Of a DNA stretch of 59,463 bases, positions 8,316 to 15,602 are shown in pieces. The DNA comes from Burkholderia sp. WSM2232 (GTDB lineage Bacteria > Pseudomonadota > Gammaproteobacteria > Burkholderiales > Burkholderiaceae). Location: NCBI RefSeq assembly GCF_000472545.1, contig NZ_AWZV01000039.1:1-59463 (forward strand), read 5' to 3'. The stretch's first letter is position 1, and every line of letters begins with the position of its first letter. Under the pieces are notes generated by a model. That model did not search any database and was not told where the DNA came from. It saw only the letters and a list, made by a program, of their open reading frames with translations. Both the position numbers and the translations under genes were made by a program.

Positions 8316-9720
8316 TGAAGCCGCCGCCGAAACCGCCGCCTGCGAAACCACCGCCTCCGAACCCGGTTCCACCGCTGCCAAACCCGCCGCCGCCGAAACC
8401 GCCGTCCGCCGCGCCGCCCGCACCACCCGCGCCGCCAAGCGGCTGACGGAAGCGCGCGAGCTTCGGCGAATGCGGATGGATGCCGAGCGACACCCATTGG
8501 TCAAGCTCCTCCCCGTCCGCCGACAACACCGGCTCGTAGCGGTAAAGCTCCTGGGTGGCAATGATGTTGTCCGACAGGCCCGTCACCTCGGTGATCGACA
8601 GAATGCGGCGCCGGCCGTTCGAAAGCCGGCCGATCTGCACGATGAAGTCGATCGCGTTGGCGATCTGGCGCCGCAGGCTCGACTCGGTACCCTGGAAGCC
8701 GGCAAAGCCTGCGAGCATTTCGAGCCGGTACAGGCACTCGCGTGGCGAGCTGGCGTGAACCGTGCCCATCGAGCCGTCGTGGCCGGTGTTCATCGCCTGC
8801 AGCATTTCGAGCACTTCGCCGCCGCGCACCTCGCCCACGATGATGCGGTCCGGCCGCATTCGCAGCGTATTGCGCAACAGGTCGCGAATCGTCACCACGC
8901 CGGCGCCGTCGAAGCCGCCTGGCCGGCTTTCGAGCCGCACCACATGCGGATGGTTCAGCGAGAGTTCGGCCGTGTCCTCGATCGTCACCACACGCTCGGG
9001 CTCGGGAATGTGAAACGCCAGCGCATTGAGCAACGACGTCTTGCCCGAGCTCGTTCCACCCGACACCAGCACGTTGCAGCGCGCCTCGACCGCCGCCTCC
9101 AGCAGCGCGCCGATTTCGGGACTATAGGTGCCGTTGCCGAGCAGATCGTCGGGGCGCAGCGGGTCCTTACGGAACTTGCGGATGGAAACGATAGGACCGT
9201 CTATCGACAGCGGCTCGATCACCACGTTCACGCGCCCGCCGTTGGGCAGGCGCGCATCGACCATCGGGTTCGATTCGTCGAGGCGCCGGCCAATCGGCGC
9301 GAGTATGCGCCGCACGATCCGCAGCAGATGCGCATTGTCGGCGAAACGCACCGGTATCTTCGTGAGAATGCCGTGGCGCGACACATACACGTCGTTGTAG
9401 CCGTTGATCAGAATGTCTTCGACGGCCGCGTCGTTCAGCAGATCCTCGATGGGGCCGAAGCCCGAGAGCTCTTTGGTCAACGCGTCGGCAATCGCGCGCA
9501 CCTCCACCTCGTTGATCGGAATGCGGCGCAGCCGCACGAAGCTGTCCATCTCCAGATCGACGAACTGATTGATCGCGTTGCGCGACCAGCGGCCGAACTC
9601 GGCACCCAGTTCCTCGATGCGCGTGAGCAGATGTTCGTGCGCCGCGTTCTTGATGTCCTGGAACTGCTGGCTGTGCGCGAACGACGGCGCGTTGTCGGCG
9701 AATTCGATCTCTTTTGCCAT
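8308..9720 (-). CDS. cpaF: CpaF/TadA pilus assembly ATPase
   Basis: A 470-residue secretion ATPase of the VirB11/GspE class that powers Flp pilus assembly in the cytoplasm. The N-terminal domain carries GFGPIEDLLND and DILINGYNDVYV. Walker A is GGTSSGKTS near residue 240, the Walker B and Asp-box region is RIIVGEVRGGE, and the His-box is GTVHASSPRE. The last about 40 residues are an unusual Gly/Phe tail (repeats of GGFGGG), not part of the ATPase fold. The ATG lies three bases after the tadZ stop, and the 3' end overlaps tadB by eight bases. Confidence 0.95.
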   Translation of the reverse strand: MAKEIEFADNAPSFAHSQQFQDIKNAAHEHLLTRIEELGAEFGRWSRNAINQFVDLEMDSFVRLRRIPINEVEVRAIADALTKELSGFGPIEDLLNDAAVEDILINGYNDVYVSRHGILTKIPVRFADNAHLLRIVRRILAPIGRRLDESNPMVDARLPNGGRVNVVIEPLSIDGPIVSIRKFRKDPLRPDDLLGNGTYSPEIGALLEAAVEARCNVLVSGGTSSGKTSLLNALAFHIPEPERVVTIEDTAELSLNHPHVVRLESRPGGFDGAGVVTIRDLLRNTLRMRPDRIIVGEVRGGEVLEMLQAMNTGHDGSMGTVHASSPRECLYRLEMLAGFAGFQGTESSLRRQIANAIDFIVQIGRLSNGRRRILSITEVTGLSDNIIATQELYRYEPVLSADGEELDQWVSLGIHPHSPKLARFRQPLGGAGGAGGAADGGFGGGGFGSGGTGFGGGGFAGGGFGGGFNV

Positions 9721-9723
9721 CGT

Positions 9724-10965
9724 CTATGACCGTCTGGAGGAAGTGGGAAGAAAGCGCCTGAGCGCGGCCAACGGCGACTTGCCGCGTGTGGACGCGCTCA
9801 CGTGCGCCGGACCCGCAAGACGCTCGATCAGCGGCTCGAGCGCGCGCACATACGGGTCGCGCGGCGCGGCGTCGGCGATCAGCAAGCCCTGGTTCGCCGT
9901 CTGCCCGAGCGCCACGCGCCGCTCGGGCAAACTCGCGAGAAGCGCAATGTCGAGGCGCTCGGCGATTCGCGCCGCGGCAAGCCCGAGCTCCGCGTCGAAC
10001 CTGTTCACAATGAGCCTGACATTGGCGGTGTCCGCGCCCGCCTCGCGCAAGGACTCGAGCACCCCGACCGCCGACACGATGGAGGCGACGCCCTGATCGC
10101 AGACGAGCCACGCTTCGTCGCAGGCGCGCACGACCTGCGCGACGAACTCCATGTTCGAAAAGCCGCCCAGGTCGACGATCTGCTGATCGAAAAAGGCCCG
10201 CAGCCGGTTCAGCAAACCGATCGACGACGAATACGAAATCTCGCGCATATCCGCGAGATTCGGCGGCAGTGTCGTGAACGCGAGGCCGCTCGTGTGATGC
10301 GACAGCGCGGTGTGTACAAAGGTCTGGTCGAAGCGCCGCAGGTTGCGCACGGCTTCGACGAAATGAAAGTCGCTGCGTGCGTTGAGCATCAGCAGGCCGT
10401 CGCCGGCCGGCAAGCCGAGGTCGAGCAAGGCGGCCTGCCTGCCCTCTTGCGCATCGCGCCGTTGCAGCATAACCGCCAGATTGGTCGCGAGCGTGCTCAC
10501 CCCCATGCCCACGCGTGCGCCGAGCAGTGCTGTCACGCGGCCATGACGGCTCACCGGCTCGACCAGATTGTCGAGCACCTGCTGCGTGATGCGCAGCGCG
10601 TCGGCGGCGGGCGCCGCCAGGTCGATGAAGTCGCGCACGCCCGCGCGCAAGGCGGCGAGCGCGCTCTCAGGCTCGGCGAGCGAGCCGGTTGCGACGATCT
10701 GCAGCCCCGGATACTGCGCGCGCACGGCGCTCGTCGCGGCGCTTGCCGCCGCGCCGCGGCCGCCCGAAAAATCCACGAAGACGAGCGACGGGTTGAGCGT
10801 CGCGATACGCTGCGTCAGCATCGACGGGTCGAGCGTGACGGCTTCGACCGTGCCGGCCGACAGGAGCGTCTCCGAGAGCCAGTGCACATGTTCGTCGGCG
10901 AGCGACGCGAACATGAAATAGTCGGTGACGGCCTGTTCGGTCAATGAGTGCGTTCTTGCGTTCAT
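9724..10965 (-). CDS. cpaE: TadZ/CpaE pilus localisation ATPase-like protein
   Basis: A 413-residue MinD/ParA-superfamily protein with a receiver-like N-terminal domain (about 1-140) and an ATPase-like C-terminal domain. The deviant Walker A region is LLGARVGMGVSTLATNLA: the lysine normally found at the start of the ParA loop is Arg and the usual GKT lysine is Val, so nucleotide binding may be altered, as in other TadZ proteins. TadZ positions the pilus machine, often at a pole. The ATG at 10965 is chosen because GAGAGG lies nine bases upstream; an in-frame ATG at 10974 and a longer frame to 11070 exist. The 142-base gap to the secretin gene holds no other gene that I can support. Confidence 0.88.
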   Translation of the reverse strand: MNARTHSLTEQAVTDYFMFASLADEHVHWLSETLLSAGTVEAVTLDPSMLTQRIATLNPSLVFVDFSGGRGAAASAATSAVRAQYPGLQIVATGSLAEPESALAALRAGVRDFIDLAAPAADALRITQQVLDNLVEPVSRHGRVTALLGARVGMGVSTLATNLAVMLQRRDAQEGRQAALLDLGLPAGDGLLMLNARSDFHFVEAVRNLRRFDQTFVHTALSHHTSGLAFTTLPPNLADMREISYSSSIGLLNRLRAFFDQQIVDLGGFSNMEFVAQVVRACDEAWLVCDQGVASIVSAVGVLESLREAGADTANVRLIVNRFDAELGLAAARIAERLDIALLASLPERRVALGQTANQGLLIADAAPRDPYVRALEPLIERLAGPAHVSASTRGKSPLAALRRFLPTSSRRS

Positions 10966-11107
10966 CGTGCCCATCCTCTCGCGGCGTCGGCGCGAAACCG
11001 CGCGCGTGGGTCCTGCCTCGGCTGCGGGCGCATGACCGCTGGAACGAGGCGCGCGCCCCGGCGCTCGCATCTGCGCATGCGCCGGCTCGCCGCCTGGCTG
11101 CGCGCAT

Positions 11108-12586
11108 TCATTTCGAAAACCCCGGCGCCGCGTCGCGCGCCGCCACGCCGCCGAGAAACGAGCGCCACACCGGCGCGTTGCGCTGCTCCGACTGCTCGCC
11201 CGGCGTGGCCGGCAAGGTCGCGCCTTTCGCGAGCGGCGACACCAGATGCGGCGTGACGATAATCACCAGTTCCTTGTCGTTCTGCTGATAGTTGAGTTGC
11301 TTGAAGAACGCGCCGATCACCGGCAGATCTCCGAGCAGCGGTACCTTGGCCACGTTCGAAATGGTTTCGCGATCGATCAGCCCGCCTATCACGAAGCTCT
11401 CGCCATCGCCGAGCTCGACCGTAGTGTCCGTGCGGCGCGTGGTGATAGCGGGCACCGAGACGCCGCTGATCGTCACCGCGTTGGCGAAGTCGAGCTGGCT
11501 CGCCTCGGGCGCCACCTTCAACGCGATGCGCTGCGGGCTGAGCACGGTCGGCGTGAGCGTGAGGCCCACGCCGTAGGGCTTGTATTCGATCGACGTGGTG
11601 CCAAGGCCCTGCGGAATCGGCACGGGAATTTCGCCGCCGGCCAGAAAGCTCGCGCTCTGGCCGGACAGCGCGACGAGTGTCGGCTCGGCGAGAATCCGCG
11701 CGAGGTTGTTGCTTTCCATCAGGCTCAGATCGGCGAAGAGTCCGCGCGTAGCCGAGTTGAACACCAGATTGAACGCCGACGAAATAGGCGCAACGGAGTT
11801 GAACGAGGGCGTCGGGCCATAGGTCGCCGAACTCAGCGCGGACGGCGCAAACGAGCCGAACGTAAAGCCGTTGTTCTGCTTCAGGATGTTCAGACCCACC
11901 TGCTTGAGCACCGTGCGGCTGAACTCCACGACGCGCACGTCGACCTGCACGACCGAGCGCGTCGCGACCGTCGAGGTGTCGTAGATCTGTGCGGTACCTG
12001 CACCGCTTGCGCCGCTCGCGCCGCCGTTCGTTGCGTCACTGCCGGCCGCGCCGCTCATGCCAGAAACGGCGCCGCCTCTGCCGCCGCTTGCGCCTGCCGC
12101 AGCGCCGTTGGCGGCGCTGCCCAAAGTCGCTCGCTGACGTGCCTCTATTCCAGCAGCCGCCACGGCCCGCTGATGCGCTTCCATGGTCGGCGCGCTGCCC
12201 GAAATGAGCGCGGTGTCGCCCAGTACCCGGACCGACGGCGTGCCCGGCCCGAGCAGGGTTTTCGCGGCAGGCGAGCTGACGTTGACCACATAGGTGAGCG
12301 GCGCGTCCTTACCCTGTTCCCACAGCATCACGTTGGTGCTGCCCGGCGATTTGCCGATCAGCAGCACGCCGCCCGTCTTGTCGCCCTTGATGATGAGCAC
12401 GTCCGCGACGCTCGGGTCGCCGATCGCCACGCGCCGCAGCGTGTGGCCGCTCGCGAGCGACTGCTGCGAGCCGGCGACAATCTCGAGCTGCTGCGCACCG
12501 CCCGAAGCGAAGCCTGCCGGCGACGCCGCCATCGACGAGCCGCACAGCAGCGCAGCCATTCCGTACTCGAAAATGCGTTTGTTCAT
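11108..12586 (-). CDS. cpaC: CpaC/RcpA outer-membrane secretin
   Basis: A 492-residue type II/III secretin forming the outer-membrane pore for the Flp pilus. The signal peptide is MNKRIFEYGMAALLCG, followed by ASPAGFA. The N-terminal BON/STN-like region (about 30-140) includes ADVLIIKGDKTGGVLLIGKS. An insertion rich in Gly, Ala and Ser at about 145-190 precedes the N-domain, with VQVDVRVVEFSRTVLKQVG. The secretin core has ILAEPTLVALSGQSASFLAG, then GLTLTPTVLS and VPLLGDLPVIGAFFK. I place the start at 12586; the open frame to 12655 is not preceded by a better site. It follows cpaB by 40 bases. Confidence 0.93.
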   Translation of the reverse strand: MNKRIFEYGMAALLCGSSMAASPAGFASGGAQQLEIVAGSQQSLASGHTLRRVAIGDPSVADVLIIKGDKTGGVLLIGKSPGSTNVMLWEQGKDAPLTYVVNVSSPAAKTLLGPGTPSVRVLGDTALISGSAPTMEAHQRAVAAAGIEARQRATLGSAANGAAAGASGGRGGAVSGMSGAAGSDATNGGASGASGAGTAQIYDTSTVATRSVVQVDVRVVEFSRTVLKQVGLNILKQNNGFTFGSFAPSALSSATYGPTPSFNSVAPISSAFNLVFNSATRGLFADLSLMESNNLARILAEPTLVALSGQSASFLAGGEIPVPIPQGLGTTSIEYKPYGVGLTLTPTVLSPQRIALKVAPEASQLDFANAVTISGVSVPAITTRRTDTTVELGDGESFVIGGLIDRETISNVAKVPLLGDLPVIGAFFKQLNYQQNDKELVIIVTPHLVSPLAKGATLPATPGEQSEQRNAPVWRSFLGGVAARDAAPGFSK

Positions 12587-12626
12587 TTTTGTATGGACGC
12601 GCGTGGCCGCACGCTCCCTGAAACCG

Positions 12627-13601
12627 CTATCGGGCGACCGTTTCGGCGCGCCCACCCCGTATCACTTCGATGCCGCCAGTCGCCCCAGGCCCTGTCCCCG
12701 TCCCCGCACGGGTCGCGACGATCGCAAGCGGGTTGGCGGGCGGCCCAAGTCTCGGCACGACAGGCATGACCGGCGCCCGCGGCGCGGCGTTGCCCGCGCC
12801 GCCCGACAATGCGTCGAGCGAGACTCCGGCCGCCGCGCGCGTCGAATCGCCGTGCGGTGCGCCGCCGCCCGTGTGCGTCGAGGTATTCAGCACTGCCGGC
12901 AACGGAGCAAAGGCGCCGGCATCGATTACTTCGGTATCCTTCGGATTGCGCAGCGCGAACACGAGCCGCCCCGAGCTCTCGGCGAGCGTCAGACGATCGA
13001 CATCCGCAACCGGCACGGCGAGCACCGCGGTCCTCACCATGCCGTTCGGATCGCCGGACGGGTCGCCGGTGGCAGTCGCATTGCCGAATGCCAGCACCCG
13101 CAGTTTCGACATCAGAAGACGTGCCTGGGTGTGCCCGATCTCACCGCCGCCGCCCATGTTGCCGTCGCGCTTGAGCGTGAAGAACACATCGACGAAGTTG
13201 CCCGGCCGCAAGCGGTTGCCGACCGCATTGGACTCCTCGACGCGCACCGCCACCGCGCGTTCGCCCGGCTCGATCCGCTCGGCGAGCCCTGACGACAATT
13301 GGTCCTCCAGCACCGGTGTCTCGGCGCCGATGTCGGCGGCGGGCACGCGTCCCGCCACCAGCGACGGCTCGGCAAACGCGCCGTTCGGATGGATCGGCAG
13401 CGGCTCGACGCGCAATGCGTCGGCAGCGATCGCCTTGCCCGCGGGCAACGGGCGCGCCGCCACCACGACCGGAAAGAGGGTTTGCCTGACGGACGTGACA
13501 GGCGCGGGCGCCGGCCGGCGCAACAGCGTCGCGGCAATCAGGCCCAGCAACAGCGCGACGGCGATGAGGAGGCCCGCAGCAATGCGGGTGAACTTCAGCA
13601 T
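12627..13601 (-). CDS. cpaB: CpaB/RcpC pilus assembly protein
   Basis: A 324-residue protein with an N-terminal membrane anchor (IAAGLLIAVALLLGLIAATLL) and an SAF domain (ARPLPAGKAIAADALRVEPL). The RcpC/CpaB region follows, with ERAVAVRVEESNAVGNRLRPGNFVDVFF. CpaB proteins are periplasmic and support secretin assembly and pilus biogenesis. The last about 90 residues are Pro/Gly/Ala-rich and look unstructured. The start ATG at 13601 gives MLKFTR; upstream in-frame codons to 13625 give a less convincing N-terminus. Confidence 0.9.
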   Translation of the reverse strand: MLKFTRIAAGLLIAVALLLGLIAATLLRRPAPAPVTSVRQTLFPVVVAARPLPAGKAIAADALRVEPLPIHPNGAFAEPSLVAGRVPAADIGAETPVLEDQLSSGLAERIEPGERAVAVRVEESNAVGNRLRPGNFVDVFFTLKRDGNMGGGGEIGHTQARLLMSKLRVLAFGNATATGDPSGDPNGMVRTAVLAVPVADVDRLTLAESSGRLVFALRNPKDTEVIDAGAFAPLPAVLNTSTHTGGGAPHGDSTRAAAGVSLDALSGGAGNAAPRAPVMPVVPRLGPPANPLAIVATRAGTGTGPGATGGIEVIRGGRAETVAR

Positions 13602-13692
13602 GACAGCGCCCGCCACGCAGCACACCGGGCCAGACGGCTACGATGCGTGGGTGAGCGAGCCGGGGCTGGCGGGACGGAAGCTTGAGCGTGAG

Positions 13693-14148
13693 TCACAGGA
13701 TGTTCACCGGATTGAGTTGCACCGTGGCGGTACTGCTCAGACTGGCGGGCAGCACCAGTCCTAGCAGAGGCAGGTTCGGTATCAGCGGATGCGCCGCGTA
13801 GTCGTAGGTGAGGCTCACTGCCATGCAAGTCATGGCGGGTTGATAGCTGCACGCGGAGGGTACGGTCTGACAGGACGCGGTGCTGATCATCGACGCGACC
13901 ATGTTGGTGGCAGTGGTGCAGGCGGCCGTGGCGCGCAGGGTGAGCGCGGTGGCCACGTCGTTTGCCTTCTGGTAGTTCAGCGCCGCGCGCGCGCCCTCTT
14001 CGCTGGCAAGCGTAAGGCTCTGCTGCGCAACGAAGATGAGACTGAAGGTCACGATCGCATAGAACACGCAGAAGAACAGCGGAAACACGAGCGCGAACTC
14101 GATTGCGGTGGCGCCGCGTTGCCAGCGAAGGGACATCGGCGTGATCAT
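13693..14148 (-). CDS. tadE: TadE-like pseudopilin
   Basis: A 151-residue prepilin-like protein. The N-terminus has QRGATAIEFALVFPLFF, with the Gly/Ala cleavage region and the conserved Glu five residues into the mature helix, as in TadE. One transmembrane helix is followed by an exported domain with four or five Cys residues (AACTTATN, ASCQTVPSACSY, MTCMAV), so disulfides are likely. GGAGG lies six bases before the ATG, and the start overlaps the prepilin peptidase stop by four bases. The long open frame upstream to 14505 lies opposite or out of frame within the peptidase gene and is ignored. Confidence 0.9.
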   Translation of the reverse strand: MITPMSLRWQRGATAIEFALVFPLFFCVFYAIVTFSLIFVAQQSLTLASEEGARAALNYQKANDVATALTLRATAACTTATNMVASMISTASCQTVPSACSYQPAMTCMAVSLTYDYAAHPLIPNLPLLGLVLPASLSSTATVQLNPVNIL

Positions 14149-14666
14149 CGGAGGCCTCCGGCAACGACCTGGACGGCGAGCCACAGCATCAATGGCACGG
14201 TGAGACATGCGGCAAACGGCGTGGCGCGCCGGCCTGCCAGTTCGAAGGTGGGCGCGCGGCGTCTGCACAACGCCACCATGCGTGGGCGGGCCGCAGCAAG
14301 CACCCACAGCGCGTGCAGTCCGGCAAGGACGCTCGCCACCGCCCACAAGCCCAGCAGCGCGTGGATGCCACACCATGCGCCCAGCACGGCGAATACCTTG
14401 ACGTCCGCGGCGCCCATCACGCCGAGCGCGAACAACGGCAACAGCACCGCGAGGCCGACCGCCGCACCGGCCGCCGCCTGAACCGCGGATATACCGAACG
14501 GACAAATGTCAAATAAAGCGCATAGAAACGCCGCTATCAAACCAGTAACGACAAGCCCATTGGAAATATGCCGGCTGCGGCAATCGCTAATAGCGACACA
14601 CCCACACCAGACCATGAATAAGAAAAGTGCAATAGACACTTGCATAGCAGATTTTGACGGGCGCAT
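14145..14666 (-). CDS. cpaA: Prepilin peptidase TadV/CpaA
   Basis: A 173-residue integral-membrane aspartic protease of the type IV prepilin peptidase family, the short form without a methyltransferase domain. Five or six hydrophobic helices are visible. The two expected catalytic aspartates are in AISDCRSRHISN (near residue 28) and MGAADVKVFA (near residue 89). It matures Flp and the TadE/TadG pseudopilins at the inner membrane. The gene is separated from flp by a hairpin whose arm touches its ribosome-binding region. A second in-frame ATG eight codons in is a possible alternative start. Confidence 0.92.
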   Translation of the reverse strand: MRPSKSAMQVSIALFLFMVWCGCVAISDCRSRHISNGLVVTGLIAAFLCALFDICPFGISAVQAAAGAAVGLAVLLPLFALGVMGAADVKVFAVLGAWCGIHALLGLWAVASVLAGLHALWVLAAARPRMVALCRRRAPTFELAGRRATPFAACLTVPLMLWLAVQVVAGGLR

Positions 14667-14674
14667 AAATCCAC

Positions 14675-14698
14675 CCCGGATTGCAATCGCAATCCGGG
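14675..14698 (-). promoter_or_regulatory. Perfect hairpin between flp and cpaA
   Basis: A perfect 10-bp stem with a 4-base loop (CCCGGATTGC / GCAATCCGGG). On the minus strand it ends nine bases before the cpaA ATG, and the G-rich ribosome-binding stretch GGGG-TGG is partly inside the 3' arm. There is no T-run, so it fits a stability or processing hairpin, or a translational brake, better than a classical terminator. It would allow much more Flp than peptidase from one transcript (inference). Confidence 0.6.
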
Positions 14699-14788
14699 TG
14701 CGCCTGTCTGGCAGCCCCCTCGGCGAATTACAGCGCGGGCGCTAAATGAATAACGCCTTACACTCGGCCGGGCGGGTCGCCGATCGCA

Positions 14789-14968
14789 TTAATTTCTGCT
14801 GATGGCAGGCAAAAGCCCGGCGACCGTCTGAAATGCAGTATTGAGTTGCGTGCCGAGGCCCTGCACGGTCGAGCCGATAACAACGACGATCAGGCCTGCG
14901 ATCAGGCCGTATTCCAGTGCGGTAACGCCCCGGTTATCTCTCAGAAAGCTTGTGGCGAACTTTTTCAT
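14789..14968 (-). CDS. flp: Flp major pilin
   Basis: A 59-residue pilin precursor, first gene of the tad cluster. The short leader MKKFATSFLRDNRG is cleaved after Gly14. The mature protein starts VTALEYGLIAGLI, with the Flp-motif Glu and Tyr at mature positions 5 and 6. A single hydrophobic helix continues through VVVIGSTVQGLG, and the tail is short and polar. The stop TAA is at 14789-14791. A GAGGG ribosome-binding site lies four to five bases before the ATG. It should be the most strongly translated gene of the locus. Its promoter must lie in the 630-base gap to the right, but I could not assign it. Confidence 0.95.
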   Translation of the reverse strand: MKKFATSFLRDNRGVTALEYGLIAGLIVVVIGSTVQGLGTQLNTAFQTVAGLLPAISRN

Positions 14969-15355
14969 TTTTACCCTCGATCTTCGATTTATTCGTCTTT
15001 CTATGCGCCGCCCGGCGGTACGTGCCGCGCGCCCCGCCCCGCTGGTCTCTCAGTCCCGGCGCGGTATGTCGCGTCGTAGCGGCTGCCGTTGCGGCCGTCC
15101 CGATGAAACGGATATGTATGAGCTGTCTGTTCGATAACCCACCTCCCTCGTGATGCCGCGCAACTGTGGCGTTTTATAGCCGAACAATCTAATTAAAGCA
15201 ATTGTGCTTTGCCCGCGGACGCGTCTGTCCACGTGTTCTTCTCGCCCACATAGGTTAACGGTTGTTCGTGCGTTGCAGCACATAGTATTAACCATAACTT
15301 TGAATCGTTGCACTAATTATGTTTTTGGGTACTGCGCCGCTGCGTGTGCGCTCGC

Positions 15356-15400
15356 GTTACGGCGGATTCCGTAACGGCGCATGCGGGCCGTTACGTTACG
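15356..15400. promoter_or_regulatory. Candidate enhancer (UAS) dyad of GTTACG repeats
   Basis: A perfect 9-bp inverted repeat, CGTAACGGC (15370-15378) and GCCGTTACG (15387-15395), is flanked by two more GTTACG copies at 15356-15361 and 15395-15400. It lies about 145-185 bases upstream of the sigma-54 promoter at 15540, the usual distance for enhancer-binding activators, which bind such dyads as dimers. The assignment is inference from the arrangement. Confidence 0.5.
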
Positions 15401-15539
15401 CCGCCCTCGGTAATGCGCCGCCGCGTGCCTCTTTTTGTCAATTCCTCATTTAGCGCGCGCTCCATCACATCCAGCAATGCCTTATTTGACATGGTGTTAC
15501 GGCTCGCATTCGAAAATTCGCGCTATTGATCAGTGGAAA

Positions 15540-15555
15540 TGGCACGGGTCCTGCA
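15540..15555 (+). promoter_or_regulatory. Sigma-54 (-24/-12) promoter
   Basis: The sequence TGGCACGGGTCCTGCA matches the consensus TGGCAC-N5-TTGCA at all but one position, with GG (15541-15542) and GC (15553-15554) spaced by exactly 10 bases. Transcription would start near 15566, leaving an untranslated leader of about 37 bases before the lipoprotein ATG at 15603. I found no other match of this quality in the intergenic regions I scanned by eye. Confidence 0.8.
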
Positions 15556-15602
15556 GAGATAGCCCGCAGCAGGACCACACAACACATGCGATGCGAGGCG
15601 AC

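Larger units (their letters stand above)
14969..15602. other. Divergent intergenic region between flp and the lipoprotein gene
   Basis: About 630 bases carry the control regions of two divergent units. The part at 15160-15320 is clearly A/T-richer than its surroundings and contains a perfect inverted repeat AAAGCA-ATTG-TGCTTT at 15195-15210. The part at 15356-15400 holds a GTTACG dyad cluster, and a sigma-54 promoter for the plus strand is at 15540-15555. Several open frames cross the region but none has a ribosome-binding site or a protein-like composition. Confidence 0.6.

Noticed and set aside
14969..15300. Sigma-54 promoter for flp on the minus strand
   Set aside because: I searched for GC-N10-CC with flanking consensus on the plus strand and found only spacing or base mismatches.
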